Assembly: GCA_030063045.1 (NCBI GenBank)
Contig: JAQSEB010000010.1
Coordinates: 3,713,501-3,777,500 of the forward strand
Direction: 5' to 3'
Length of the DNA stretch: 64,000 nucleotides
Source of the DNA: Pratylenchus scribneri
Taxonomy: Eukaryota; Nematoda; Chromadorea; Rhabditida; Pratylenchidae
The translations under genes were made by a program, and so were the position numbers. Position 1 is the stretch's first letter. Every line of letters begins with the position of its first letter. A model generated the notes under the pieces. That model was not told where the DNA came from. It made no database searches and worked only from the letters and a program-made list of their open reading frames with translations. This document shows positions 1-12,500 of this stretch, one piece after another.

Positions 1-1194
1 TTATATTGATTTTCTTTCTGGTTTCAACGAATTCTCAGTCCCAAAAGTTTGGTTATTTTTTTCCGCAATAAATTCGTCCATCGACTTCCTCTTCGATTGC
101 TCTGCTTGATGTCCATCTGCAACAGGACAATTTGCTTCCTCTTGCGCATCCATTTCATCAGAAGATTTATTTTCTACGCCATCATTAAATATTTGTTTCA
201 CCAAATTTTTCACATTCCACATTGTTGGGATTAATGATTCCTTCTTCTATAAAATTAAAGTAAATATTTGAGAATTTTTAATCGAAAAAAAAACCTTTAA
301 TTTATGGACATTGGCAAGTGATTCTTCCCAAAGAGGATATATTTTATCAATAATCGGGCAATAGAAATGATGCTGTTCTCGGGGATTTAAGGGTAATGCT
401 TCAGAGAAGATAGTACAATTCAATTTTCGACCACATAAATTGCATTTGAAATGGGTATCTTCTGCATTTCTGAAATAATTCAATAAAAATAGAATACATT
501 AAGCCATTACCTTTCAGCGGGAAGCCATCCAAAAATTGCCATAAGTAGAAAGAATGAATTATCCACACCAAACTTCTGCAATATTTCTTCTTCCACAACG
601 CCCCGCTCAAATGGAACTTCCTTTTGTCCTGACTCGACCAAAATTTTATAACGTGAGGAAATGTCGTAGGGATTTGTTGTGCTGAGACCGGCATTCGTTC
701 GCCATTTACATACAACGCTGTGTGCCTCAACAAGTTTGCGTTGAATGTTCCTAAATGGTGTTTATAAATTAGTATTCATTTTTATTCAAACCATATACAG
801 TGATTGTAGACCCGGTTAGAAATATCTCCAGTGGGCATTTTTACACAAAGTACATTGCCGCAATCATCGCAAATAAGAAAGTCGTCAACGTCATTTTTCC
901 ATCCGTGTCTTGCGCATTCAACTGGGGAAACTTCCTTTGGCTTAGATGAACGAAATTTAACCTAAAAATGACAATATTAATTTATGTTTTTATAAGATTA
1001 CAGACATCGAATGTAGCCAATCGTTGTCCATAATTTTGCCAAATTTCTCCGCCATAGTCCAGAAATTCAATGCTGTTTTTGTCATTGTGTATATCAGCAG
1101 CCTCATTTTGCGTAATAAAGTCGGTGATTGATCGACGTAAATTTTTAATCAATATTGGGCATTCAACTTCATTTTCGGCTTTACGTTTTGTCAT
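1..1194 (-). CDS. ZC3HC1/NIPA-like C3HC zinc-finger protein
   Basis: Five exons with consistent splice phases (1006-1194, 792-961, 511-750, 295-469, 1-246) give a protein of 339 residues; the TAA stop is the first three bases of the window. Around residues 78-100 there is a C3HC-type zinc finger (motifs ECARHGW and CDDCGNVLC), and exon 4 carries the second, Rsm1-like half with CNLCGRK and HHFYCPI. This two-part architecture is that of ZC3HC1/NIPA and yeast Rsm1/Pml39, a nuclear-envelope/pore basket protein (family knowledge). The tail is acidic and basic low-complexity sequence. It diverges from the CNOT4 gene. Junctions were inferred by hand; exon 2 to exon 3 uses a GTTTGA donor and is the least certain. 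Confidence 0.8.
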
Positions 1195-1840
1195 TTAATC
1201 AATAATTTTGTATTTTAAAATTCGAAAAAATCTAAAAAATTTCTTGTTAATTCCTCAGTTGAAATAAATGGTATGACATGTAAATTTTGGAAATACGCGA
1301 TATGCCACACCATAGCTTGCAAAAAAAAGTTTATTTTGTTGGAGGAGTAGGGTTAAGTTAAGTCCGAACTAGGATAGGAGGACCGTGGCCCAAAGCAGAC
1401 ATACATTCAAAGACTCCCCATCATCTCAACTACACTATCAGTCAGCAAAAATAATCCACTTTCCATTAGTCTTTCTTTTACAAACAATTCTTCTCTATCA
1501 GACTAGCATTTTCATGCTATTTCTTCAGTAGTTCGTTCGTCGGTCAGCTGCCATTTTTGGACCGCATTTATTTTTCGCTCGACCTATATAAAACTCACAA
1601 AAGCCTAAGTATAAATTTGGGAAACCAATGCATATGCTTTTCCTTTTTTTTTCATAGTCAAATAATTGGGGAATGGAATGAAAATGAATGAAGAAAGAAT
1701 TTAATTAAAACTATTTATTTATAGATTTTACAATTAACAAATTTAAAAATTCTCATCAGGAAATTAGAAAAAGCTTTAGTTTTTCAATTGATGTCAATTT
1801 GCTTTTCAACAATAAAAGAAAATATATCAACAGCAACAAA
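1195..1840. promoter_or_regulatory. Divergent intergenic region between ZC3HC1-like and CNOT4 genes
   Basis: AT-rich sequence between two divergent start codons, so it should hold both promoters and 5' UTRs. No coding frame, RNA gene or clear repeat was seen. Confidence 0.4.
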
Positions 1841-4800
1841 ATGTCCAGTGACGATCAATCGGATCGAGAATGCCCATTATGCATGGAGGTTTGATGGACG
1901 GAAAATGAAAAAAATAATAAATTGGAATTAAGGTTTTTGACATTGATGACATTAATTTCTTCCCATGCAATTGCCAATATCAGATATGCCGATTCTGCTG
2001 GCATCGGATCAGGTAGAGAAAAATCACTTGCTTATTATTCACTTGCCAAAAATATAGGACAAATGAGAATGGTTTATGTCCAGCATGCAGGCAATCATAC
2101 CCAGAGAATCCGGTCAATTTTCAGCCGCTTTCCAGTGCAGAATTGCAAAAGATCAAGACAGAAAAGAAGCAGAAAGTCCAGCGGGAGAAGAGCAAATTGA
2201 TTGAGGGTCGAAAATATTTATCGGAATTTCGGGTATTGCAAAAGAATCTTGTCTATGCTGTTGGGCTAAGTCAGCGAATAGCGGATCCAGAACTTTTAAA
2301 AAAGTAAATCTAATCTTTCAAAACTCAATCAATAAATATAATCAATTTAGACCAGAATTTTTTGGCAAATTCGGCAAAATCCTCAAGATCGCAGTCGGAA
2401 CAGCACAGGCAATCAACAATAATACACCGCCAACCCACACAGCTTATGTCACCTATGCACGCAGTGAGGATGCACTTCGAACAATTGAGGCTGTTAATAA
2501 TATGCTCGTTGATGGTCGATTATTAAAGGCATCGCTTGGCACAACAAAATATTGTTCAAATTTTTTGAAGGGTCAAGCCTGCAACAAACCAGTAATAAAA
2601 TAGAATAAATTTGTCCACAGATATTAAATTACATTTTTAGGAATGCATGTACTTGCACGAAGTTGCCGAGGATGAGATCAGTTTCACAAAGGATGATATG
2701 CATCAAGGAAAGCATACTGAATATGAACGTAGATTGCATGAACAAATGGCTGCTGCCACCAATAGTCAACACCCGAATACATCGTCGAATTGCTTTAAAA
2801 ATGCCGGGAAAGAATATGCAGCCAAATCAAGGACTCGAACCACAGAGTTTGAAATTTGATAATACTTGAGACGAGTAAAAAATTTAGAGAGAAGAAGAGG
2901 TCAACCGTGGGATCAGCCGAAAATTTGGCTACAAAACAAAAGCAGAAGAAAGCGAGCAGTGCCGGTGCTTCATCATCAATAAAGACAGGATGGAATGAAC
3001 AAAAGACGAGAGGAGGCAGCGAAGCAAGGGATTTGCGTCGGAATGAGGTTTTTGTATATCAACGAATTTACAAATTATATTGAAAATATTCAGAGTACAA
3101 AAGCGATGGTTATAAATGAAACGAAGAGAGGCTCGAAAGCATCCGTGAAGAGTGTATCACCGCCAGCAGCGTCGGGTGTAATAGACGAAGCGAAGAATGG
3201 AAGGACGGAACGTGGCGGAGGTGCTACTGGGGGAAGTAGCAGTCAATGCAGCACGGATGCGAGGAACACTTCACCAATTTCTATGGTTTGTTTCTTTGCT
3301 ACATTTTTGAAAATATATTCTTTTATTTAGTCCTTCTCAATTGGCGAACAAATGGGTCTGGCGGGTGCCGGTCGATCAGAAAGCAATCCACCTCCGATGC
3401 ACAGTTCTGCTTCTTCACCATCCCCAACACAATCAGAACTGGCCATTACCCTGGCAAAACTCAGAAATGGCATCGAAGCAACGACAATAACCTCCATTAG
3501 CAGCAAACATTCACTTCTTGAACAAAATCAGCAGCAGTACCAACAACAACAACAGCCGCCAATCGATATATCACATCCAATCAATAATTCTAGCATTAAT
3601 TTCTTTTTGGATCATGACGATGACTTAGGATTCGATCCTTTTACAGGTTTTGATAAAATTCTCTTTTATAATAAAATTTTAATTAAAGAATCTGCAAAAG
3701 GCCTGGAACAGATGATTGAAGAGGAGAAACATTTTACGCCTCCAACAAATCCAAGCACAACGACAAATGGAGTGGCAATGGGCGCTGCAGTTTCCAGTCA
3801 TAACAAGTGAGTTTTACAATTTTTATTAAATATTATTATTTCCAGTTTTTTCTCGAGTAATGCCGGCGGCAACTATTCATCAACAATTTTCAACAATCAG
3901 CAGCCACCTCCACCACCGCCCGGATTGCATTCGACATTCATTGGGCAAAATCATTTTGAACAGCACGGCGGGGACACATCCGAATTTGCAAATATGTTCG
4001 ACAATAAAATGCACGGTGGCAGCAGTGATGGTAACCTCCCAATGAGCGATCTGCGTGAAAGTTTCAAGGCAATGTTGCCAAATGTGAATATCCGATTTCT
4101 CGGCGAATCTAGTAAGCGAATAATTTGGATGGAATTGGTCCAATGAATCAAATTTAATTAAGATAATCAAGTCCTCCAACATCCACAACAACAAATGCAC
4201 CAATTTCGAAATGAAAATGCAGATTTTGGCAGTAACTTTTTCGGTGCCATTGGCGTTAATTACTCATCTACAAATTCGCTTCCTTCAATTCCATCCGGAC
4301 ATCCACGCACACAATCGACGAATCAGTTTCATCAATTTACAATGGATCAAGAGCAATTTCAACAGCAGCAACGACATTTGCAACAACATCCATTTGGTCG
4401 TCATTCTCAACAATTCCAGCCAATGGGAACATCAAATAACTTTGGTGGTGGCACTTCCAATGGACCATTTCACCAACAACAACTCAACGGAATGATGACT
4501 GGAGCACCGCAACAACAATCGCCATCTTCCTCATATTCCAACAGGGTAAATCCAAATCCATCCATCTATCATTATGCGCAGCAAAATGATAGAAACCAAT
4601 TTAACCCAACAGCAAATTCATCATTCCTACAATTCCAGGAGCAACAATCAGGACAACGGCATCATTATTTTGGTGGAATGCCCCATCAAAGCAATCTTTA
4701 TCAAGACCATCAGCAATATATCAACAAGGATGGCGACCACATCAACAATGGATCGATGCTTTTTTCTCCACAAGATGCTGAACAACAGCAGAACCATTGG

Positions 4801-4845
4801 CTTCCTGTGCCACCTGGCTTCGAAGCACATACTACAACCAAATGA
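1841..4845 (+). CDS. CNOT4: CCR4-NOT complex subunit 4 (CNOT4), E3 ubiquitin ligase
   Basis: Eleven exons (1841-1888, 1933-2012, 2058-2303, 2351-2591, 2641-2846, 2888-3047, 3094-3285, 3331-3646, 3689-3806, 3846-4111, 4163-4845) keep frame and give 851 residues. Residues about 11-57 form a C4C4 RING starting CPLCME, followed by a basic linker, an RRM-like domain at about 109-190 and a CCCH zinc finger at about 191-214. This order is diagnostic of CNOT4/Not4, the E3 ligase subunit linked to the CCR4-NOT deadenylase and co-translational quality control. A DPFT-x-SAKGL motif near residue 495 resembles the conserved mid-region of animal CNOT4. The C-terminal third is very rich in Gln, Asn and His. 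The intron at 3647-3688 is a multiple of three without a stop, so retention would insert 14 residues. Confidence 0.93.
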
Positions 4846-5612
4846 ATGTTTCTGGGAAGATGACAAATGATTAAAGAAAGAAAGAAAGATGACTTTCAAC
4901 ATCATATATTTTCATATAAAATGTGCCCATCCAAATCAATGTGTCACTCTTTCCCTCCACTTCCATTCCCATCAATTATGTCAACCGCCTTCAAACTTGA
5001 CCATCTAAAGACACAATTTTATTTGTCACACAAAAACAAACAACATTTTAATTTTTCACTATTTTTTGTGGTTGTAGACATCAAAAAAAAATTGGTATTC
5101 ATTTACAACAATGACCATTTTTTAAATTGATTATGTCCATTCGTGCAACAAATATCTGCTCGGATTTGTTTGACCTATTCATTCTTTAAAACCACCCAAA
5201 GTCCAAAAACATCAGAACCGCAAAATCTCCTCACATATAATTGTTTGTTCGCTAAATTGGCAACCACCAAATATGATTGATTCATTTTTCAAATCCCAAT
5301 AATGTCGTTCTTCTTTTTCATTCGGCCAGACAATGAGCAGATTGCCTTGGTCATTTTATTCAATACACCTATAATTTTGATGAGACTTCTGCTGATTACG
5401 ATAAAATATGTGGTCAATTTATTTTTTTATTCATTTGATTGGATAATAAATTCCAAGTCAAAATTTAAAAAATTACAAAGTTCATATTCATAATATTATA
5501 TTCAGTTGTAATTTTTGCGAGATTTAAGTATGGGAAATAAAGAGCAAGCAAAAAAGTGATAATAGGGCAGAGTTCATCGTCAATTTTGGCAAGGCCCCCA
5601 TCGAATTCAAAT
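4846..5612 (+). other. Non-coding: 3' region of CNOT4 and 5' region of LSM11-like gene
   Basis: AT-rich with short open frames only. A possible upstream non-coding or trans-spliced leader junction lies near 5529 (tttaag). No repeat or RNA gene recognised. Confidence 0.3.
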
Positions 5613-6285
5613 ATGGGGCCTTCTGCATCGAATTCGAATGCATCCACCCCAGATCCAACGAAAATGAGCACCAAAGAAAGGACAAGGCGATTACAAGCAA
5701 TTTGCAAAGAGGGAACAACTCCACTTTCTCATTCATCTGTACAGAAGCGCTCAAGGTTTTAATTGATTCATAATAAATTTGCTCTATTATGTCACAAATA
5801 GACGTGTTCAACATATTGATACGCCAGAAGGGAAGCGATTTGCTTGCGCAACCAAGGGTGGAATCAATCAGTGTCTAACAAGATGGATGCGTGAAGGAAC
5901 ACGAATTACGGTCAAATTAAGGGCTTTTGCACCGAAATGTTCTAATCATGAACCGAATAGATTACTCCAGGTGAAATTTACTTAATATCCATTTTAATTT
6001 TTTTACCTAGGGCGCAATTGTTGCGTTCGATAAACATTGGAACATGGTGATGCGTGACGTGGACGAAGTCTATGTGCCTTCAATTCGATTGGGAAAGGTT
6101 GATTTTTTTTTGCATCATTCATTGAATTTGCTCAATTTTAGGTCCAATCTATGCCAGGCGGTATGCCTCCTTCAATATGTTATAGCCAGGACAAATCCAA
6201 ACCGGGTCGGCCCATCCTTTCCCGACATCTCAAATGCAGTTTCATCACCGGATCATCAATCATTTTAATTCACAATGAAACTTAA
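5613..6285 (+). CDS. LSM11-like Sm-fold protein
   Basis: Four exons (5613-5755, 5802-5970, 6011-6097, 6142-6285) give 180 residues. The central segment (MREGTRITVKLRAF, then GAIVAFDKHWNMVMRDVDEVY split over two phrases) is an Sm1 motif. The tail (RHLKCSFITGSSIILI) fits an Sm2 motif of the R-x-hydrophobic-x-G type. The spacing and the DKHWNMVMRDVDE phrase resemble LSM11, the U7 snRNP-specific Sm-like protein that acts in histone pre-mRNA 3' processing, more than canonical Sm/LSm proteins. The first ATG in frame is at 5613, and an upstream exon cannot be excluded. The assignment to LSM11 rather than another divergent LSm is an inference. Nematodes of the Caenorhabditis type are considered to lack U7 snRNP, so the role here is open. 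Confidence 0.7.
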
Positions 6286-6420
6286 ATTCATACATTTTTT
6301 ATCTCATTTTTACAATGATATGATATAAAAAAATTTTTGTCTTAATGAAATAATAAATAATTTCTGCTTGATTAATTTCGGATATAATCACATATAAGTT
6401 CAAACAAAACCAATAAAAAT

Positions 6421-6434
6421 GGGGGGGGGGGGGG
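6421..6434 (+). repeat. Poly-G tract (14 G)
   Basis: Uninterrupted G14 just beyond the 3' end of BET1. One of seven G/C homopolymers of 11 or more in the window. Confidence 0.95.
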
Positions 6435-6510
6435 AACATTCCAATATAGGTAATAGGGAAAGGAATGGAATCATCATTGGATACTTCAATTCTGTACATA
6501 TTTTTCTTTA

Positions 6511-6994
6511 TTATCGCATCATGAAATAAATGATGAGGAAAACGAAGAAACAGAATAGCACCAAATAACAGAGTACATTCCTTCCTGAAAATTACTATTT
6601 TGTTGAAGAAAATTAATTAATTAAGCACCTCCTGCCTTTGACACAATCCCCAACTTTTTCATTGTGGCGCCGAGTAGGCCGCGTGTCGTATCGAATTTCG
6701 TTTCCTGAATTTGTGATATTAATGTTGGAATAAGATGCATGGTGGTAAACCGACCATTTCATTGAGCAGCTTATTCTGCTCTCGTACATCATCACCGATA
6801 GCAATGGTCACCCGTTTTAGTTGAGAAACTTTGTTCGATAATTCCTCCACCATCTCTTCATTTTGCTGTTCCAGCATATAACCTCCATTCGTGTAGTTAG
6901 CCGTGCTTGAACTTGGACCTTTTGAAAAAATGATAATAAGTGGCAATAATTTAATTAAAAAAAAATTAAAACCTCTACTTGATCTGTAGGCCAT
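6511..6994 (-). CDS. BET1: BET1 SNARE (ER-Golgi Qc-type v-SNARE)
   Basis: Four exons (6973-6994, 6755-6918, 6629-6704, 6511-6584) give 111 residues, close to the 118 of human BET1. The N-terminal segment is short, followed by a SNARE heptad helix (ENNEEMVEELSNKV-like start, with QNKLLNEM near the zero layer) and the KFDTTRGLLGATMKKL stretch typical of BET1. The last exon encodes a C-terminal hydrophobic anchor (about residues 92-108) ending MMR. BET1 works with syntaxin 5, Sec22 and GOSR in ER-to-Golgi fusion. Without the last splice, translation would stop at KAGGA and lose the anchor, so the 3'-most intron is functionally required. Confidence 0.92.
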
Positions 6995-7484
6995 AATTTG
7001 CGATTTCGATAAATTATTATTCTTGTTTTTTTTTTCTAAAAAAATTAACAATTTTTGTTTTGTAAAATATGAAATCTTGATTTATAGATAGCTGACGCTG
7101 CACTGATAGGTTAGGGTAGGCAAGAAGGCAAGGCAACAACGAGGTATTTTTATTATCAAAATACGTTGCAAATATTGGCCAAATGTTTGTTTCTCATTTA
7201 TCGTTTGGTTTGGTTTGCGTTTGGGCCTGCCTTTGGCGCAAGATTGTTGATTCAGAGCTTTTATTGTTCGGTTTACTCTCACTCTTGCATCATCCCAATC
7301 ACATTCTATTTTAGACTTCGCGTACCTTATTAATAAGACCTTAGCCTTATATGACTATAGTTAGATCCGATCCTTTAAAAATATGGATGAGAGATGTTGA
7401 ATTTTTACTCGTTTCGTTAGATCAATTATTATTTATCTCGTGAATTTATTTAATTTTTAAAAGCAACTAAAAAATTCTATTCAG
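6995..7484. other. Non-coding stretch upstream of BET1
   Basis: Likely holds the BET1 promoter. Only chance open frames are visible; no repeat or RNA gene recognised. Confidence 0.3.
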
Positions 7485-7639
7485 CTCAGCAGAACAAATT
7501 AAAACAACTTAAAAATTATCAACAGCGCAGTAAATTGCAAATGACAATCTTACAATTGGCCGAAGCAACCAAAAAGGCAATGGGTGGCGGCCCAATATCG
7601 AAAGCAAATTGCCGAACTGCTGAAATCGACAAAAGTTAG
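7485..7639 (+). pseudogene. Possible orphan exon or gene remnant, helical Gln/Lys-rich
   Basis: After a good acceptor (ctattcag, 7476-7483) an open frame encodes a helix-like Q/K/L-rich stretch of about 50 residues (with KLQMTILQLAEATKK) and stops at 7637-7639. A one-base shift near 7583 opens another helix-like frame (AAQYRKQIAELLKSTK) that ends at a GTTAGT donor-like site. This pattern suggests either a frameshifted exon remnant or an exon whose partners are not visible. I do not recognise the family. It could also be chance. Confidence 0.25.
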
Positions 7640-7773
7640 TTCATTTTTTTCAAGATTTTTCCAATCCTTTTTCTTTATAAATTCCCTGGTAATTGCTCTC
7701 ACTCACACGAAACGTGGCAATCCACGAAAACAATTTTCTAATTTTAATATTAACTGCCTTTCTAAGTCGAAAA

Positions 7774-9238
7774 ATGACTTCCGAAACAACCGAAAAGAAA
7801 CCAACAATTGTGACTCCCGAACAAAAGAATAAAATATTAGAACAAAAAATTGGCATATTCATTGTGATTGCCACATGGGTCTACCTTTATTTTGCCGTCA
7901 TCCCCACCCTCTATGATGGGCTAAAAGATTTTTTTCTTCTAAATGGCACAAAAATTGTCATTGATTTGGCCACAAACTTATTAACATCAACAATTGTACC
8001 TTATTTAGCCAAAAATGGAAACGGTGATGAGGTCGAATTTGGCACACCAAAATTCTATGCACTTTGCGGAATTGGAGGCATCCTCTCTTGCGGAATAACT
8101 CACACTGCCATTGTCCCATTGGATTTGGTTAAATGCCGAATTCAGGTTTTTTAAAAATTTTTTCTATAAAACAATCAAACCATTTGATTTTTTTCAAGGT
8201 TGACCCAGGAAAATACAAAGGAATCTTCACCGGTTTCAAAGTCACGCTGAAAGAAGATGGACCAAAAGGACTGGCCAAAGGATGGGCGCCAACAGCGATT
8301 GGCTATTCCCTTCAAGGATTAGGCAAATTCGGCTTCTATGAGTTGTTCAAAAACGTGTATGCCAATTTAATTGGAGAGGTTTTATTTTTATCAAAAAAAA
8401 AAATCGATAAGATTATAAATTCAAGGAAATGGCCTACACTTATCGCACAAGTCTTTACCTGGCCTCAAGTGCTAGTGCCGAATTCTTCGCTGATATGATG
8501 CTTGCCCCGATGGAAGCAGTGAAAGTACGAATTCAAACATCGCCGACCGCACCGCCCACTTTGCGTCAATGTGCTCCATTCATCTATAAGACCGAAGGGC
8601 TGAACGGTTTCTACAAAGGACTCCCTCCCCTTTGGATGCGTCAAATTCCCTATACAATGTAAGGCATATAGAAACGAATCATATTTGAACATTTTAGGAT
8701 GAAATTTGCATGCTTCGAACGCACAGTTGAACTTCTCTACAAACATTTTGTGCCAAAACCTCGGGCTGAATGCACAAAATCCGAACAATTGGTCGTCACA
8801 TTTGCTGCCGGATACATTGCAGGTTTTGTTCATTAAAATTAATGGCCTAATATGCATTTTTAGGTGTCTTTTGTGCCATAGTTTCCCATCCGGCGGACAC
8901 ACTTGTCTCCAAATTAAACAAGGATGCATCGGCAACAGCAATGGGCATCCTCAAACAACTTGGATTTAGAGGTAAACAAGGAAAGTCAAAAAATAATATT
9001 CTGTTCAAATTTTTAGGCCTTTGGGGCGGTCTTGTCCCCCGTATAATCATGATTGGCACATTGACCGCATTGCAATGGTATTTTTATTATAAATAAAATC
9101 ATTAAATTTATTATTATCTTCTATAGGTTCATCTATGACGCCGTCAAAGTTGCATTAAAGATTCCACGCCCTCCTCCACCCGAAATGCCTGCATCGTTGA
9201 AAAAGAAACTGGAAGCACAGGGACAGCACGTAGATTGA
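7774..9238 (+). CDS. Mitochondrial phosphate carrier (SLC25A3-like)
   Basis: Seven exons (7774-8145, 8199-8378, 8426-8658, 8698-8822, 8864-8971, 9017-9077, 9127-9238) give 396 residues. Three mitochondrial-carrier repeats are present, with signature starts PLDLVK, PMEAVK and PADTLVSK. The first repeat begins at KFYALCGIGGILSCG, the region found in phosphate carriers (SLC25A3/Mir1), which bring inorganic phosphate into the matrix with protons. The N-terminal extension before the first repeat (about 90 residues, with a hydrophobic segment at 31-50) is longer than the usual mature carrier and could be a presequence. The start ATG at 7774 is the first in frame. The C-terminus ends with a Pro-rich and Lys-rich tail. 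Confidence 0.92.
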
Positions 9239-9563
9239 TAAAGACACAATATAGAGAGGAAAAGCAGAAATCACGCATAAAAGACAGAAAAGAAGATAGC
9301 CACATCCCTAATTGAATTTCGTTAGACCATCCAAATGTTTTTGTTAAATCAAAATGTTATTTTCAAATCACCCTTCTTGACAAATCCGATGATGACCAAT
9401 TTCCCTTCACATCAATTATTTGTGTTTGTTTTTCTATAAATAAAAGCGAAATTTTGGGACATGAATTTGTAAAATAAAATCAGCTTTAATTCCGGCTTCA
9501 AATATAATTCAAAAATATTCAGAAAATTAAAAGATATGATTTTAAGGTTTAATAATAAATTCA
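9239..9563 (+). other. Non-coding: 3' UTR of phosphate carrier and 5' region of PIGQ
   Basis: Contains a polyadenylation-type signal (ataaataaaag near 9435) after the carrier stop. Nothing else recognised. Confidence 0.4.
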
Positions 9564-12500
9564 ATGCACCAATTATTTGAATCATTTTTGACAGCGAGTT
9601 CGCTTTACAATGAACTCAACTTCAAATTGCATAATTTCCACAGGTATATAGAGAATAATTGAGAATATTCAATGAAATTATTTAGGCTTCTTTATGTGCT
9701 TTTGGATTCTTTTTTGGGCACTTTTTTGCTTTATATGTTCCCAAAGAATATCGATTTGGGCAGAATATTTTGGAATCATTTTCATATTTCCATCGAACAG
9801 CTTGAATCGGTAAGTCTTCGATACAAAAAATAAAAAATAAATTTTTCAATTCCAGCTAATAAAATTCTTGACCAAAAATCCTGCCGGGCTTAAATTAAAT
9901 GACCCGCTAAATGGATTTTTGTCTAGTTTTTTCCTTTATCATATCCACCTTTGGCGAACTTATGTCACCGTATTGGAACATTTTTCCATAAATTGGATGC
10001 TGATTCCGTTTGCCATATTAGGTGAGAATTTTCAGGAAATAAATGATTGATTAATTATTTTAGGTCTTTCCATTCTGGTGGCATTTATAGCCGACTTTTT
10101 TCGTGTTATTACAATCCACATGTTTTGTTTCCACATTTACACGCATCGGTAAGTCGAAGCAAAATGATTTATATTGAAAAATTTGCACAATTGAATTTTG
10201 TATAAATCAAATTCTCTTCAATTTCTCCCTCTCTCATGTCAGACTAACACTAGACTAGACCCAAAATTTATTGTTAATATAATTGATAAGCCACTTCCAC
10301 CACTCCCAATGCCCAATCCCAATCGAATCATTCCTAATTCCTTCCTTTATTTAAATCATTTTGTATTTTCTTATCTTTTCTAATTATTTTTGTTTTTCAA
10401 CATTTATTGACAAAAATAGAAAATATTTCCCAATTCCCATCTTCCGCCGCATTTAAATTTGAATTATTTATACAATTTATATTTATCACGAATTTGTAAA
10501 CAATTTACTTCATTTTAGCATTCGTTTTGACCTCATTTTTATTATATTTAAATCTCAAATTTGTTCCTAACCTAATTTACAACAATGAATGAAAACCAGC
10601 GACTATTGCAGCAGCAAAGGCATCGTTCAAATGAGGATGATGAGGTGGACGAAGAGTATGACCAACGTGAAACACCATCAACAACAACCAATTATGGGGC
10701 CACATCGACCCAAATTCAAAGAGAAAGTCGATATCAACAAGTTGTAAAGCCGGTTGGACTTAGTTGGCACAATTTGACAGTGGTTCACCCAAAATCGGGT
10801 CGACTCATTTTGGGTAAGTCGACGAGTAAAATTCACAAAAAACTAATATTAAGATAATGTCTCAGCAATGGCCGATCCAGGTCAATTAGTTGCCTTGATG
10901 GGATCAAGGTTGGAATTGATTTTTAATATTTTCTATGTTTACATTTTTAAATTTAGTGGTGCTGGCAAAACTTCTTTGTTGAACACTTTGTTGAATCGAA
11001 ATCTGAAGAATTTGAGTGTAAGCGGTCAAGTGCTTGTGAATGGCCATGAATTGGGCCGATCAATCACTTACGTCAGTGGGGTTAGTTCATTTTTATTGGC
11101 CCAATTTTATTCATTTTTAATCATCCTTTTCAAGTATATCCAACAAGATGAACTTTTCATGGGCACGTTAACAGTAAAGGAACATTTAATGATTCAGGCC
11201 AAATTACGATTAGTTGGCTTCAATGAACGGCAAATCAAGAAACGGGTTAATGAGGTAGGTATTGGTTTGCTTTGTTTGCCGAATAATTTATAAATTCAAT
11301 TTTGAAGATCATTGAGGAATTGGGCCTTCAGGATTGTCGAAATTCACGAATCGGCATCAGCGGTGTAAAAAAAGGAATTTCCGGTGGAGAAGCCAGACGA
11401 TTACTTTGTTTTTAATCGTTTCTTCACTATTAATTTCTTTAATAATTTTTTCAGTTGCGTCCGAATTGCTAAATAATCCACAAATCATTTTTGCGGATGA
11501 ACCAACAACGGTGAATTTTTTGAATCTAGTATGAAAAATTATTTTTTTTGCAGGGTTTGGACTCTTCAATGGCTGAAAGTGTAATCAATTTGATGCAAAA
11601 ATTGACTCGAGCCGGCCGAACCATAATTTGCACAATTCATCAGCCATCATCGACAATCTACAGGAAATTTGATCGGGTAAATTTAAAATAAATCGAAGCC
11701 AATCAAATTTAATTTTTTTAGGTAATGTTTTTGGCTGCTGGTCGACTTGCTTACTTTGGTGAACCTACAAAGGCTGTGGAATTGGTTGCTCGTTTCGGCT
11801 ATCAATGTCCAAGCAACTATAATCCGGCTGATTTCATCATTCAGGTGAATTAATCAAACAAAAAAATGCATTAATTCTTCCTAAAGAATTTGAGTGTGGA
11901 AATGAACAAAGAGGAATTTTGCCAACAACGAATTCGACGAATTTGCACCGAATGGGAACGTTGCCCAGAGGGAATGGAATTCCGTGAAGAAGTGGAGAAG
12001 AGGCGAAGAATTGTGAAGGAAAGGCCGGAGAGAAGGAAGACGGCCAATTGCATTACTCAGGTTTTTTACAATAACCAAAATTTAATAAGAATTTGATTTT
12101 TGTAAATTTTAAAATTGCATTTATTTATACAAAATAATTGATATCACCATTTTAGACGATTTCCCTCCTCCATCGTTCCCATCTGGACAATTGGCGCAAT
12201 CCGGGACTCGCCCGTGCAAAACTCATCCAAAAACTCTTCATGGGCCTGTTCATTGGATTTCTCTATTGGCAAACAACTTTGGATAAAATTGGCATTTCCA
12301 ATCTGAACGGCGCAATGTTTTATATTGTGGCAGAACTGACCTATTCAACACTGTTTGGCATTGTCACATTTTTGCCCGGCGATTTCCCTCTTCTGGTCCG
12401 GGAATACCATGATGGACTTTACAATTCGGGTGCCTATTTTGTGGCCCGGGCCGCCTCCTATGTTCCATTATTTGCGGTGGATGGACTCATTTTGGTGGCA

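Noticed and set aside
3880..4203. Minus-strand frame over CNOT4
   Set aside because: Antisense shadow of CNOT4 exon 10.
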